A DNA stretch of 64,000 nt. Origin: Thalassobacillus sp043497085. GTDB taxonomy: Bacteria > Bacillota > Bacilli > Bacillales > Halobacillaceae. Positions within the stretch are counted from its first letter, which is position 1. Every line of letters starts with the position of its first letter. The stretch is taken from assembly GCA_043497085.1 (NCBI GenBank), contig JBIEKI010000012.1. One strand, given 5' to 3'. This document shows positions 1 to 8,525 of the stretch, piece by piece. Below the pieces are notes generated by a model. The model saw only the letters and a program-made list of their open reading frames with translations, ran no database searches and was not told where the DNA came from. The position numbers and the translations under genes are program-made.

Positions 1-487
1 TTAGTTTAAGCAGGATATTTTCTACATCTTCTCCTACATAACCAGCTTCAGTCAAAGAAGTAGCATCTGCTATAGCAAAAGGCACATTCAAAATACGTGC
101 TAATGTTTGAGCTAGTAATGTTTTACCGCTACCTGTAGGTCCAATCATACAGATATTACTTTTCGCCAGCTCGACATCATCATTCTTAGGAGTAGCATTT
201 ACACGCTTATAATGGTTGTATACTGCAACCGACAAGTTCTTTTTTGCTTGATCCTGCCCGATAACATAATCGTTCAGGATTTCACGGATTTCCTGCGGTT
301 TAGGTACTTCCTTGAATTCTACTTCTTCTTCATTCCCGAGTTCTTCTTCTACAATTTCTGTACATAACTCGATACATTCATCACATATATAAACACCTGG
401 TCCAGCTACAAGCTTTCTAACTTGCTCTTGGCTTTTCCCACAGAAAGAACATTTCAACTGTCCCTTTTCATCATTAAATTTAAACAT
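1..487 (-). CDS. clpX: ATP-dependent Clp protease ATP-binding subunit ClpX (3' part outside window)
   Basis: AAA+ unfoldase that recognises, unfolds and threads substrates into ClpP in the cytosol. Only the first 162 codons are present. The N-terminal zinc-binding domain shows Cys13, Cys16, Cys35 and Cys38, followed by the conserved DYVIGQDQAK segment and the Walker A motif GPTGSGKT at residues 116-123. The ATG at 485-487 is preceded by AAGGGGTG at good spacing. It lies downstream of tig on the same strand, the usual Bacillus order. Because a terminator follows tig, clpX probably has its own promoter. Identity is secure; the ATPase core and C-terminal domain cannot be judged here. Confidence 0.97.
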   Translation of the reverse strand, partial: MFKFNDEKGQLKCSFCGKSQEQVRKLVAGPGVYICDECIELCTEIVEEELGNEEEVEFKEVPKPQEIREILNDYVIGQDQAKKNLSVAVYNHYKRVNATPKNDDVELAKSNICMIGPTGSGKTLLAQTLARILNVPFAIADATSLTEAGYVGEDVENILLKL

Positions 488-567
488 CCAATTCACCCCT
501 TATTTATATCAGCCAAAAAATCTATAAACATTTCGGTCTCACCAATTGCAAACAGTTTCTTTAGCTT

Positions 568-595
568 ATCATAACAAATATAAGTTGGCATACAA
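568..595 (-). promoter_or_regulatory. Candidate sigma-A promoter for clpX
   Basis: On the minus strand TTGTAT and TATGAT are separated by 16 bases, about 80 bases upstream of the clpX start. The -35 is poor and the -10 good. This and the tig terminator are the only signals I see in the 378-base gap 488-865; the short ORF at 605-835 has no coding character. Confidence 0.35.
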
Positions 596-824
596 AGTAA
601 AACACTATAAGAATGACACATTTTCTGTTACTTGCGTCAACCCCATTATGTAGATTTGTAAGTAATAAGTCAAACAATAGAATATACCTAAATTCGACAT
701 AAAATGTTGTTCTAAATACTGTCCGTCCCACTTCTTATAATATATGTAATTACAACCCACCTTCATTCTTGCAGTTACAAAATAGTCTATCTTTCCTTTA
801 CCTAATATATACATGGATATGAGA

Positions 825-856
825 AAACAAGGCACGTTAGCCGCGCCTTGTTTTTG
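825..856 (-). terminator. Intrinsic terminator of tig
   Basis: A GC-rich hairpin (arms of about 10 bases, ACAAGGCGCG/CGTGCCTTGT with one G-T pair) followed by a T run on the minus strand, starting about 10 bases after the tig stop. The plus strand also has a T run, so it may be bidirectional. Confidence 0.85.
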
Positions 857-865
857 AATGAAAAA

Positions 866-2152
866 TTATTTGGTTTTACTGTTGTTGACTAGCACATCGA
901 TTGCATTACGGACTTTTAGATCTTCTTTGATCATGTCCGTGTTGCCACCAAGCATTTGTGTAAGATTAGCTACATCTGTTTGATACATTCCAGCCATGTT
1001 TTCCAGCTCAGCGTTGACGTCTTCATCAGATACTTCCACATTTTCTTCGTTAGCGATTGCTTCTAGAGTCAAGTTAGTCTTAACCCGCTTTTCAGCATCT
1101 TCTTTCATTTGTTCACGAAGACCTTCTTCATCGGATCCAGTGAACTGGAAGTACATATCTTTAGTCATGCCTTGCATCTGTAGGCGTTGCTCGAATTCCT
1201 GGATCATACGGTCGAGTTCTGTATCAACCATCGCATCTGGAATTTCCACACTCGCATTTTCAGATGCTTGCTGAACTAAAGAGTCACGCTTCGTATTTTC
1301 AGCGTCTGTCTTTTTCTGTTCTTCCAGGCGCTCACGAGTTTTCTTTTTCAATTCGTCTAATGATTCAACTTCTTCATCTACATCTTTAGCGAATTCATCA
1401 TCAAGTTCAGGCAGTTCTTTTGCTTTTACTTCATGAATTTTAACTTTGAAAGTAGCTTCCTTACCAGCTAGTTCTTCTGCATGGTATTCTTCCGGGAAAG
1501 TAACTTCTACTTCTACTTCTTCTCCAGCTTTTTTCCCTTGCAGTTGTTCTTCGAATCCTGGAATGAAGCTCCCGGAACCGATTTCCAAGGAGTAGTTGTC
1601 CGCCTGGCCGCCTTCGAATGCTTCACCATCAACAAAGCCTTCAAAGTCCATAACAACCGTATCGCCTTCTTCAACTTCCCCTTCTTCTTTTACCACAAGC
1701 TCTGCTTGCTTCTCTTGAAGTGTTTTCAATTCGTTCTCTACATCTTCGTCAGTTACTTCTGTATCCATTTCTTCCACTTCAAGTCCTTTGTATTCGCCAA
1801 GTTCTACTTCAGGCTTAACAGTAACTTCGGCTGTGAAGGTTACTCCTTTACCCTTTTCAATTTCTTGTACATCTACTTCCGGACGATCGACAGGTTCAAT
1901 TTCAGTTTCCTGTACAGCGTTCATGTAAGCTTCTGGAAGAACGATATCCAATGCATCCTGGTAGAGAGATTCTACACCAAAGCGCTGTTCAAAAAGTTTA
2001 CGTGGCATTTTCCCTTTACGGAATCCTGGCACTTGTACTTGCTTCACTACTTTTTTAAACGCTTGATCTAACGCACGATCAAATTCTTCGGCAGGGACTT
2101 CTACCGTAAGGACCCCTTGATTACCTTCTTTTTTTTCCCATTTTGCTGACAT
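866..2152 (-). CDS. tig: Trigger factor, ribosome-associated chaperone and prolyl isomerase
   Basis: Binds near the ribosomal exit tunnel and helps nascent chains fold. The 428-residue protein has the ribosome-docking signature GFRKGKMP at residues 43-50, an FKBP-type PPIase domain at roughly 160-245 (EEGDTVVMDFEG...IPGFEEQLQG), and a long helical C-terminal domain. The start at 2152 is chosen because GGAGGGAA precedes it correctly; an in-frame ATG six codons earlier lacks this. Length is normal for the family. It is very rich in Glu and Asp, which fits a salt-tolerant host (inference). ysoA lies upstream and clpX downstream. Confidence 0.97.
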   Translation of the reverse strand: MSAKWEKKEGNQGVLTVEVPAEEFDRALDQAFKKVVKQVQVPGFRKGKMPRKLFEQRFGVESLYQDALDIVLPEAYMNAVQETEIEPVDRPEVDVQEIEKGKGVTFTAEVTVKPEVELGEYKGLEVEEMDTEVTDEDVENELKTLQEKQAELVVKEEGEVEEGDTVVMDFEGFVDGEAFEGGQADNYSLEIGSGSFIPGFEEQLQGKKAGEEVEVEVTFPEEYHAEELAGKEATFKVKIHEVKAKELPELDDEFAKDVDEEVESLDELKKKTRERLEEQKKTDAENTKRDSLVQQASENASVEIPDAMVDTELDRMIQEFEQRLQMQGMTKDMYFQFTGSDEEGLREQMKEDAEKRVKTNLTLEAIANEENVEVSDEDVNAELENMAGMYQTDVANLTQMLGGNTDMIKEDLKVRNAIDVLVNNSKTK

Positions 2153-2251
2153 AAAAATTCCCTCCAACATCTATGATTTCCTTTCGCCAATGGCGAGGTT
2201 CATTTTTTCTCTGATTCTATTTACATACGAATCTAAATTTGCAACCACTAC

Positions 2252-2279
2252 ATTATAACATAAAAGAAACACCTTTCAA
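2252..2279 (-). promoter_or_regulatory. Sigma-A promoter of tig
   Basis: TTGAAA and TATAAT with a 16-base spacer on the minus strand, about 100 bases upstream of the tig start. The -10 is a perfect match to consensus. Confidence 0.75.
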
Positions 2280-2323
2280 CATATGTATCCCTAACGAATA
2301 AGGAATTTACTATAAAGGTAATG

Positions 2324-3304
2324 CTATTCTTCCATTATCAGTGCATAGTGCTGCTCGCATAAAAGAATTTCGTGTTTGTACTCCTCCACTTTTTCTGATT
2401 CTTCGACGACTGGAGAAGGCAGCTGCAAGTATTCATGTCCCAGTTGTCTTAAGGCAGCAACAATTTGCGGCACTTCTTCTTCCCCCGGAAACAATGGATA
2501 CCGGACAAACAGGTAGCGATAAAGCAAATTCTGTACAATATCATACATTGTCGGATTCTTTTGCTCCATATCACCCAGCCTCATTTTCATTTGCTGCATC
2601 ACATAATCAGAATGAAGTTCTTTCAATTCAGATGGATTGATACGTTCAGTCAATCCAAATTTAGAAACTTCCATATTACGATTGACCTGATGTTCCTGAA
2701 ACCATTGGATAATCCCTGTTTTAATTATTGGATGCAGTTGTTCTGATGTAAGCAGGTCCTCAAAAGGTTGAATATAAGGAGCAGCACTTAATTTTCTAAG
2801 TTTGATGATCGACCGCCATTGCTTATGTATATCTTCATCACTCAAGCCTTCAAAAAATTCATCTACTAACTTGTTGTTTTGCTGTTCGTCATCTTCCTGG
2901 ACCAGCTTCCTGCTAACTTCATATAATTGCCAGAATTGGGTGCGCATTTGTTGGGGCATATCTTCTTCCTGGAAGACTTCATCCAATAAACCTACCAATT
3001 CTTCATATCGGCTGGTTTGAAACAGGATTGTTAAATAAATATGTAAATATTGATAATAATTATCCTCATCGTGTTTCATGAGGTATTCACAAAGCTCCTC
3101 AGCAGCTTCATACTTTCCGAGCTCCATCAAACTGACCAGTTTCCCTGTCACAACATCGTGTGAAGCGACATCATGTTCAAACAAAGGTTCAAATGTTTCC
3201 AGCGCTTCCTCATAACGCTTCTCTTGTATGGCCTTTAATCCCTCGTTTTCCAGCCTGGTTTTCCATTTGGGGAACATGACAATATTCCCTTGTTTCTTTT
3301 TCAT
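2324..3304 (-). CDS. ysoA: TPR-repeat protein, YsoA family
   Basis: A 326-residue soluble protein with TPR-like helical hairpins in its first 130 residues (EGLKAIQEKRYEEALETFEPL, MELGKYEAAEELCEYLM, TSRYEELVGLLDEVF). TPR repeats mediate protein-protein contacts; no catalytic motif is visible and the cellular role is not established. The position directly upstream of tig matches ysoA in B. subtilis. The start is well supported by AGGAAGGGTG just before the ATG. The C-terminal half is helical, acidic and unassigned. Confidence 0.85.
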   Translation of the reverse strand: MKKKQGNIVMFPKWKTRLENEGLKAIQEKRYEEALETFEPLFEHDVASHDVVTGKLVSLMELGKYEAAEELCEYLMKHDEDNYYQYLHIYLTILFQTSRYEELVGLLDEVFQEEDMPQQMRTQFWQLYEVSRKLVQEDDEQQNNKLVDEFFEGLSDEDIHKQWRSIIKLRKLSAAPYIQPFEDLLTSEQLHPIIKTGIIQWFQEHQVNRNMEVSKFGLTERINPSELKELHSDYVMQQMKMRLGDMEQKNPTMYDIVQNLLYRYLFVRYPLFPGEEEVPQIVAALRQLGHEYLQLPSPVVEESEKVEEYKHEILLCEQHYALIMEE

Positions 3305-3445
3305 AGGACACCCTTCCTAACCGCTCTATGTATTAACCTCTATTATCTTTCTATCTTTTCCCGAGTTCAAGTAAAACAAACATTTAATTTATAAAAAATG
3401 CATCCTGAAATTTTTATGGTAGCTTTATTCTTTTGACTCTGTTAA

Positions 3446-4010
3446 TGGCCGTTATTGATCTTTCCTAATAGGCTTACTCAACTATAGGGCCGAAAAGTCG
3501 AAGACTTTATTTCGAGATATTATTGGAGTTTAGGGCTCCAGGAAACGATTCGCTTTCCGTGGGCGTGTGCTGAGTCTCCTCAGGCTACGCCTTGCGGGGC
3601 CTCAGCTATCACTCAACTCCCACAGGAGTCTCACCGTTTCCTTACGCCCCTTGCCATAATTAGGAAGTTCTCGAAATCACACTTGTGAAAACCGCCCATA
3701 TAGAAAGAAAACTATGCCTCGTTTTATAAATGCGTCAATATGAAGGTTTAAGCTACATACTTTCTCTTTTTGAAGGGTCCGTTTAGTACAACTGGCTGGA
3801 TGGGAAGGGAAACGGCGAGACTCCCGCGGGAGAAGGGGCTAGGCGAGATCCCGCAAGGCGAAGCCTGAGGAAGCTTGCCAGGTCCCCCGCAGGAAAGCGA
3901 GTCGTTTCACAAACCATCCCATTCCTATCATGGTAACGGACCCGATTGTCTTGAAACTGAGTCTTCAAGTAAAGGGAGCTTATCTGTAAAATCAACACTG
4001 AGATTTAGCA
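3446..4010. repeat. Composite palindromic repeat, complete copy 1 (MITE-like)
   Basis: Fills the gap between ysoA and the tRNAs. The left terminal module (CTATAGGGCCGAAAAGTCG..., to about 3520) and the right one (TGAGTCTTCAAG... to 4010) are imperfect inverted copies of each other. Between them lie two GC-rich palindromic cores, about 3540-3650 and 3775-3943, in opposite orientation. The second core is closed by GGGTCCGTT (3775-3783) and AACGGACCC (3935-3943). The same architecture recurs at 55681-58084 and in part at 63691-63897. There is no credible ORF: the 60-71-codon frames here lack ribosome sites. Confidence 0.85.
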
Positions 4011-4029
4011 TAGCCGTATTTAGGTAAAT

Positions 4030-4060
4030 AAAAAAAGCATTGGGCTTCCCCAACGCTTTG
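4030..4060 (-). terminator. Terminator of the tRNA-Gly/tRNA-Arg transcript
   Basis: Hairpin with arms AAGCGTTGGG/CCCAATGCTT and loop GAAG, followed by seven T residues on the minus strand, directly after tRNA-Arg. Confidence 0.9.
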
Positions 4061-4075
4061 TATGTAGTAATAAAA

Positions 4076-4152
4076 TGGCGTCCCAGGCAGGATTCGAACC
4101 TGCGACCCACAGCTTAGAAGGCTGTTGCTCTATCCTGCTGAGCTACTGGGAC
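4076..4152 (-). tRNA. tRNA-Arg (anticodon UCU)
   Basis: A 77-nt cloverleaf on the minus strand with 7-bp acceptor stem GTCCCAG, anticodon stem ACAGC/GCTGT, loop CTTCTAA giving anticodon TCT (codon AGA), T-loop GGTTCGAATCC, and an encoded 3' CCA. It follows tRNA-Gly by about 50 bases in the same transcript. Confidence 0.95.
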
Positions 4153-4204
4153 ATTGTAAATGAAAATGAAGGATATACCTATAAAGATGATACAGTTTTA
4201 GAAG

Positions 4205-4275
4205 AGCGGGTGATGGGAATCGAACCCACATCATCAGCTTGGAAGGCTGAGGTTTTACCACTAAACTACACCCGC
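4205..4275 (-). tRNA. tRNA-Gly (anticodon UCC)
   Basis: A 71-nt cloverleaf with acceptor GCGGGTG/CACCCGC, anticodon loop CTTCCAA giving TCC (codon GGA), and T-loop GGTTCGATTCC. Unlike its neighbour, the 3' CCA is not encoded (the genomic bases are CTT), so it must be added by CCA transferase. It is the first tRNA behind the consensus promoter at 4412-4440. Confidence 0.95.
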
Positions 4276-4411
4276 ATAATATAAAAGATGTTTTTTCGTC
4301 TTGCTTACGCACTGTCATGCCTCTTTTGTGATTTTATGGAAACTATCAAACTTCTCAAGGCACTGAAAAATATAGGTATGTAACAGCATGGTCTTTTTAG
4401 AGACAAGACCT

Positions 4412-4440
4412 ATTATATTAACTCTCTTTTAGTTTGTCAA
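4412..4440 (-). promoter_or_regulatory. Full-consensus sigma-A promoter of the tRNA unit
   Basis: TTGACA, a 17-base spacer and TATAAT on the minus strand: a perfect match to consensus, as expected for stable RNA genes. It sits about 137 bases ahead of tRNA-Gly and just downstream of ysnB. Confidence 0.9.
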
Positions 4441-4461
4441 CACCTAAATCGGGTCAGAGGT

Positions 4462-4986
4462 CTAGCCCTCTGACCTTAAAGATGTATGAAATTTTAACTC
4501 TATTGGCTGATGATTCATATTGTAATACTGAAGCTTTACATCGCTTTTGTCCGTCCAGCTTAACAATGCATAAGTAGGCTCTCTATGGTCTCTCGGCTGA
4601 CGACAGCTGCCGGGATTAATGAATAACCGGTTGTCCACTTTTTCAGCACCCGCCATATGGGAATGTCCAAAACAGACAACATCAGCTCCAGCTTCTTCAG
4701 CCCGATAATTCAACGGCATTAATGTTGACTTTATATTGAAAAGATGTCCATGAGTAATGAAAAATGTCATTCCTTCAATAGTAAAAGACTTTTCTTCTTC
4801 CATACCAGGATCAAAGTCTACATTGCCTTTAACGTAATAGAAGCCTCGCAGTTCTTCAGAGGAAAGTTCAAGCTCAGAATCTCCACAATGAATCATACCA
4901 TCTACTTGCCCTTCATACGTTTGTTTAACATCCATTACCTCATCAGTCATTCCGTGGCTATCACTCATTATAAGAATACTTGGCAT
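4462..4986 (-). CDS. ysnB: Metallophosphoesterase of the YfcE/YsnB family
   Basis: A 174-residue calcineurin-like phosphoesterase. Metal-binding motifs are visible in order: SDSHG near the N-terminus, HCGDSE, KGNVD, THGH and GHSH. The physiological substrate is unknown; relatives hydrolyse phosphodiesters. The start at 4986 is chosen for its GGAGGG ribosome site; an upstream ATG at 5022 would overlap rdgB. It is the last gene of rph-rdgB-ysnB, 14 bases after rdgB. A 9-bp hairpin (GGTCAGAGG/CCTCTGACC, 4452-4475) overlaps the stop codon but lacks a T run. Confidence 0.92.
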   Translation of the reverse strand: MPSILIMSDSHGMTDEVMDVKQTYEGQVDGMIHCGDSELELSSEELRGFYYVKGNVDFDPGMEEEKSFTIEGMTFFITHGHLFNIKSTLMPLNYRAEEAGADVVCFGHSHMAGAEKVDNRLFINPGSCRQPRDHREPTYALLSWTDKSDVKLQYYNMNHQPIELKFHTSLRSEG

Positions 4987-5000
4987 AGAAAACCCTCCTC

Positions 5001-5597
5001 TCACACTAGTTCTTTCAGCCAATTCTCTACTTTTATAATTGCATCCTTGCGATGACTGATGGTGTTCTTTTCCTCTGGTTTAAGTTCGGCCATGGATCGG
5101 TCATACCCATCCGGAATAAAGATGGGGTCATATCCAAACCCGTTTTCGCCTTTCGGCTCCAAACCGATGCTTCCCTCGCATGTCCCTCTTTTTACAATAG
5201 ATTCCTGACCAGGCTGGATAATAGCTATACTGCAAACAAACCGGGCGGTCCGGCTTTCTGGAGCTACCCCTTCTAATTCAGCTAAAACTTTCTCCAGGTT
5301 TTTTTGATCATTTTTTTCTTCACCGGCATATCGTGCAGAATATATCCCTGGTCTGCCATCAAGGGCATCTATTTCAAGACCTGAGTCATCCGCCAGCACG
5401 GGTGCTTTTAACTTTTTGGAAATCGTTTCTGCCTTTATTAGGGCATTCTCTTCAAAAGTCTCGCCTGTCTCTTCAATATCACCAACTGGTTTCTCTAAAT
5501 CAAGAAGCGACCTGACTTGGATGCCATATTTATGGAATAATTCCTGAAACTCTTTGACTTTACCTACATTTTTGGTAGCTATAATCAGTTCTTTCAT
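5001..5597 (-). CDS. rdgB: Non-canonical purine NTP pyrophosphatase (RdgB/HAM1)
   Basis: Hydrolyses dITP, XTP and related nucleotides to monophosphates, cleaning the nucleotide pool. At 198 residues it has the expected length. Family signatures are visible: the ATKNxGKxKEF substrate loop at residues 7-17, LADDSGLEIDALDGRPGIYSAR in the middle, GFGYDPIF, and SHRKDA near the C-terminus. The start codon overlaps the rph stop by 4 bases (ATGA), indicating translational coupling; this is the ysnA position of B. subtilis. Confidence 0.95.
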   Translation of the reverse strand: MKELIIATKNVGKVKEFQELFHKYGIQVRSLLDLEKPVGDIEETGETFEENALIKAETISKKLKAPVLADDSGLEIDALDGRPGIYSARYAGEEKNDQKNLEKVLAELEGVAPESRTARFVCSIAIIQPGQESIVKRGTCEGSIGLEPKGENGFGYDPIFIPDGYDRSMAELKPEEKNTISHRKDAIIKVENWLKELV

Positions 5598-6355
5598 TTT
5601 TTATCACTTGCTATCACTTTATCCACTTGGTCTGTATAAGAACCAATCGCTTCTTTTTGGATAGTAAAAATCTCTTCCATCCCTGTTTGTGCTAATTCAA
5701 GCATATTCTGCAATTGAGACATAGAAAAAGTCGCTTCTTCCCCAGTGCCTTGTAATTCTACAAACTCCCCGTTTCCTGTCATGATCACATTCATGTCAAC
5801 ATGTGCTTTACTATCTTCTTCATAACATAAATCAAGGATTTCTGAACCATCAGGAAGCACCCCGACAGAAATAGCTGCTAAGTAATCTTTAATTGGCATT
5901 TCTTTCAATACCTTTTTATCGAGAAGCTTACCAAAAGCAAGTACTACCGCTACAAAAGCACCAGTAATGGAGGCTGTACGAGTCCCTCCATCCGCCTGAA
6001 TCACATCACAATCTACCCAGACAGTTCGTTCACCAATTTTATCCAGATCAACCACAGCTCGTAATGCTCTTCCGATCAAGCGCTGTATTTCCATTGTTCT
6101 ACCGGAAACCTTCCCTTTGGAAGATTCACGGATGTTCCTCTGATCCGTAGCACGAGGAAGCATTGCATATTCAGCGGTAATCCAACCTTTGCCTTGGCCG
6201 CGCATAAAAGGGGGAACGCGATCTTCGACACTGGCATTGCAAATAACCTTTGTGTTTCCGACCTTGATCAACACAGATCCTTCTGGATGCATTACATATT
6301 CTGTTTCTATTTCAATTGGTCTCAACTGATTTCTCTTTCGCTCGTCTGATCTCAT
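5594..6355 (-). CDS. rph: Ribonuclease PH
   Basis: Phosphorolytic 3'-5' exoribonuclease that trims tRNA 3' ends. The 253-residue protein shows the RNase PH fold signatures: MRSDxRxxxQLRPI at the N-terminus, GxGWxTAEYxMLPRAT, the phosphate-binding RNIRESSKGKVSGRTMEIQRLIGRALR, and DCDVIQADGGTRTASITGA. The start at 6355 follows AAGGAGGAC; an in-frame ATG 14 codons upstream lacks a site. It is the first gene of the rph-rdgB-ysnB unit, downstream of the gerM terminator. Confidence 0.96.
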   Translation of the reverse strand: MRSDERKRNQLRPIEIETEYVMHPEGSVLIKVGNTKVICNASVEDRVPPFMRGQGKGWITAEYAMLPRATDQRNIRESSKGKVSGRTMEIQRLIGRALRAVVDLDKIGERTVWVDCDVIQADGGTRTASITGAFVAVVLAFGKLLDKKVLKEMPIKDYLAAISVGVLPDGSEILDLCYEEDSKAHVDMNVIMTGNGEFVELQGTGEEATFSMSQLQNMLELAQTGMEEIFTIQKEAIGSYTDQVDKVIASDKK

Positions 6356-6441
6356 GATAACGTCCTCCTTTTTCCATATCCTTGCCCATCTTAACATAAT
6401 TAATCAGAAATGCGTAGCATCAGCATGATTCATCGCACGTC

Positions 6442-6470
6442 AAAAAGCCCCCTGTTCCGGGGGCTTTTAA
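6442..6470 (-). terminator. Terminator of gerM
   Basis: Strong hairpin AAAAGCCCCC/GGGGGCTTTT with a six-base loop, beginning 9 bases after the gerM stop; T-rich on the exit side. Confidence 0.92.
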
Positions 6471-6478
6471 AAACTTAA

Positions 6479-7564
6479 TTATAAACTATCTGCTCCAATG
6501 ATATCATTTCTTGTAACAGGTTCAGCGTACGGAGAACCTTCTTCACTGTAAACTTGATCCATTCCATCCACCTGTACTTCCACGGCTTCTACATCAGCTT
6601 GTTCAGTCATTGTCATAACTAAACTCTTCATAACATGTTTGGAAACAGATTGCTTTTCTTGATTGGAGAGTAGGGCTTCATTAAATGATAAGGTTAAAAC
6701 CCCCTCCTCCAAGCTTGTCCCTTTCAGTTCAGCTTCATCGTTGAAAGCTGATAACAGAGGAAGATCGAATGCAGGTCCTTCCACTAATGCCTGGACGATT
6801 GACTCATAGGATTGATCATTCGATGTATTGAGATGAGTGGTTACAGGTACATAATAGAATTCTTGATTGTCGTTTTGTGCAGGATAGTAAAGCGTAACTG
6901 CTTTACTATCCACCGGGTCAGCATCGTCACTCGCATATACATTAATCCCATCCGCTCTGGAAACTCCACTGGAAATCGGGGTGCCATTAACCGGCATAAC
7001 CTCTTGCTCATGGCCATTGATCCACAATTTAATGCGATCGACACTATCAAATTGGGTAAGCGTATAGGTCATCGCCTGTAAAATCTTTTGTTCATCCTCT
7101 GGTGCATAATCTGCAAATTCTTTTGAGACATCAACAATCATTGTCCCATCCTTAAGATTCAATCCCAGAATTTCTGTACCTGCTGGCAGCACTGCTTCGA
7201 ACCCATTAGGAAGCAGCTCTGTTACTGGACCACCCTTCACCAGATACTGCAGCGATTGGGTAGCTACCTCTTTACTGGAAATGTTAGGAAGATCCAAAGT
7301 TTGAGGTACTACCATTCCATTGGCATCTAATAAATAGAGTTCACGGCTGGTAGTTCCTGTCGCTTCCTCACTTGCTTCTTCGCTTGTATCCTCAGCCGTT
7401 TCACCGGCGTTCATCTCTGCTTCCTCACCATTTTTATCTATATAGTCTACGTCCTGAGGTGCGTCCATCTTTTCTATGGACTGCTCGCCTTCAAAAAAAC
7501 ATCCTGTTAATAACAAAGTGCTCGACAGGCCGATCACCAGTGTGCCAATAACACGCATTTTCAT
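6479..7564 (-). CDS. gerM: Spore germination lipoprotein GerM
   Basis: A 361-residue lipoprotein needed for normal sporulation and germination in B. subtilis. It has a basic start, a hydrophobic segment and a lipobox LLTGC near residue 20, then an acidic low-complexity linker and two tandem GerMN domains (about 90-205 and 215-345), each with the conserved pattern of leucines and VxLSF/VDVS strands. The start at 7564 is supported by GGAGGGG. Isolated between terminators, it must have its own promoter; a TATATAAT stretch about 25 bases upstream could be its -10, but no clear -35 or sigma-E match could be assigned. Confidence 0.9.
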   Translation of the reverse strand: MKMRVIGTLVIGLSSTLLLTGCFFEGEQSIEKMDAPQDVDYIDKNGEEAEMNAGETAEDTSEEASEEATGTTSRELYLLDANGMVVPQTLDLPNISSKEVATQSLQYLVKGGPVTELLPNGFEAVLPAGTEILGLNLKDGTMIVDVSKEFADYAPEDEQKILQAMTYTLTQFDSVDRIKLWINGHEQEVMPVNGTPISSGVSRADGINVYASDDADPVDSKAVTLYYPAQNDNQEFYYVPVTTHLNTSNDQSYESIVQALVEGPAFDLPLLSAFNDEAELKGTSLEEGVLTLSFNEALLSNQEKQSVSKHVMKSLVMTMTEQADVEAVEVQVDGMDQVYSEEGSPYAEPVTRNDIIGADSL

Positions 7565-7649
7565 GCTTTCCCCTCCTATGATGGTTTGTACTATTATATA
7601 TACGAGCACGTGGGGAATTTAGACCAAAGACCTGATTATTAAAAATCAA

Positions 7650-7687
7650 AAAAAGCCGACTGGAGGATTTCCAGACGGCTTAAAAAG
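7650..7687 (-). terminator. Terminator of the marR-racE unit
   Basis: Hairpin AAGCCGTCTGGA/TCCAGTCGGCTT with a five-base loop and a T7 tract on the minus strand, right after the racE stop. Confidence 0.92.
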
Positions 7688-7694
7688 GTAAGTA

Positions 7695-8495
7695 TCAGTC
7701 TATAATAGCTGGTTTCAAATATTGTATCGGTTCTTCAAACCAAACGTTGGCTACTTTTTCAAATTTATCCAAATCACCCGTGGAGTAAAATTCATGATTC
7801 GGTTTCTCTTCTCCCTGATAATTTAAATCCTGATAGGCTAAAATCAAACTTACTTCACGGGCAGTTTCTTCCCCGGAACAGATGACTTGTATATTTAATC
7901 CCATTTCTTTCTGAATCAGATGCCTTATTAATGGGTAATGGGTACATCCTAGAATCATCGTGTCGATGCCATTATTCACCTTAAGTGGGTGAAGCGAATT
8001 TTTAACAGTTTCCTCAGCTACTTCACCTTCTAATATCCCGTCTTCTACCATCGGCACGAATGCCGGACAGGCAAGACCTTTTACGACAATGCTTTTATCG
8101 ATACCGTGTAATGCTTTTGTATAGGCTTCACTGCTGATTGTTCCTTCCGTTCCTATTACACCTACCCGTTTATTCTTACTTACCTTAATAGCAGCTCTCG
8201 CTCCGGGTTGAATGACTCCGATAACCGGAATATCCAATTTTTGTTGTAATTGATCCAAGGTGAACGCGGTTGCTGTGTTACAGGCAACTACTAATAATTT
8301 AATATTTTTTTCAAGCAAGTGATTAACCATTTGCCACGTAAATTCAATCACTTCTTCTTTTGACCTGGGGCCGTACGGGCAGCGCTTTGTATCCCCCAGA
8401 TAAATCAGTTGCTCATTAGGCAGCTGTCTCATCAACTCTCTCGCCACCGTTAACCCGCCTACTCCAGAATCGATAACACCAATTGCTTGTCGCAC
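7695..8495 (-). CDS. racE: Glutamate racemase
   Basis: Interconverts L- and D-glutamate to supply peptidoglycan synthesis (and poly-gamma-glutamate in some bacilli). The 266-residue protein has the N-terminal IGVIDSGVGGLTV, the first catalytic Cys in VVACNTATA, and the second in LGCTHYPLI, the canonical two-cysteine mechanism. The start is GTG at 8493-8495 behind AGGAGGAAGG. It lies 30 bases after a MarR-family gene and probably shares its transcript, as racE and ysmB do in B. subtilis. Confidence 0.96.
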   Translation of the reverse strand: MRQAIGVIDSGVGGLTVARELMRQLPNEQLIYLGDTKRCPYGPRSKEEVIEFTWQMVNHLLEKNIKLLVVACNTATAFTLDQLQQKLDIPVIGVIQPGARAAIKVSKNKRVGVIGTEGTISSEAYTKALHGIDKSIVVKGLACPAFVPMVEDGILEGEVAEETVKNSLHPLKVNNGIDTMILGCTHYPLIRHLIQKEMGLNIQVICSGEETAREVSLILAYQDLNYQGEEKPNHEFYSTGDLDKFEKVANVWFEEPIQYLKPAIID

Positions 8496-8525
8496 AAACC
8501 TTCCTCCTCTTTCTTAGTTGACTGA

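Noticed and set aside
605..835. 76-codon minus-strand ORF between tig and clpX
   Set aside because: No ribosome site, no recognisable domain, and it overlaps the tig terminator; composition is that of random AT-rich sequence.
1481..2071. 196-codon plus-strand ORF inside tig
   Set aside because: Antisense shadow of the Glu/Lys-rich tig coding sequence: Phe/Leu-rich translation, no ribosome site.
4075..4284. 69-codon plus-strand ORF over the tRNA genes
   Set aside because: Antisense of two clear tRNAs; the peptide is an artefact often seen over tRNA-Gly and tRNA-Arg.
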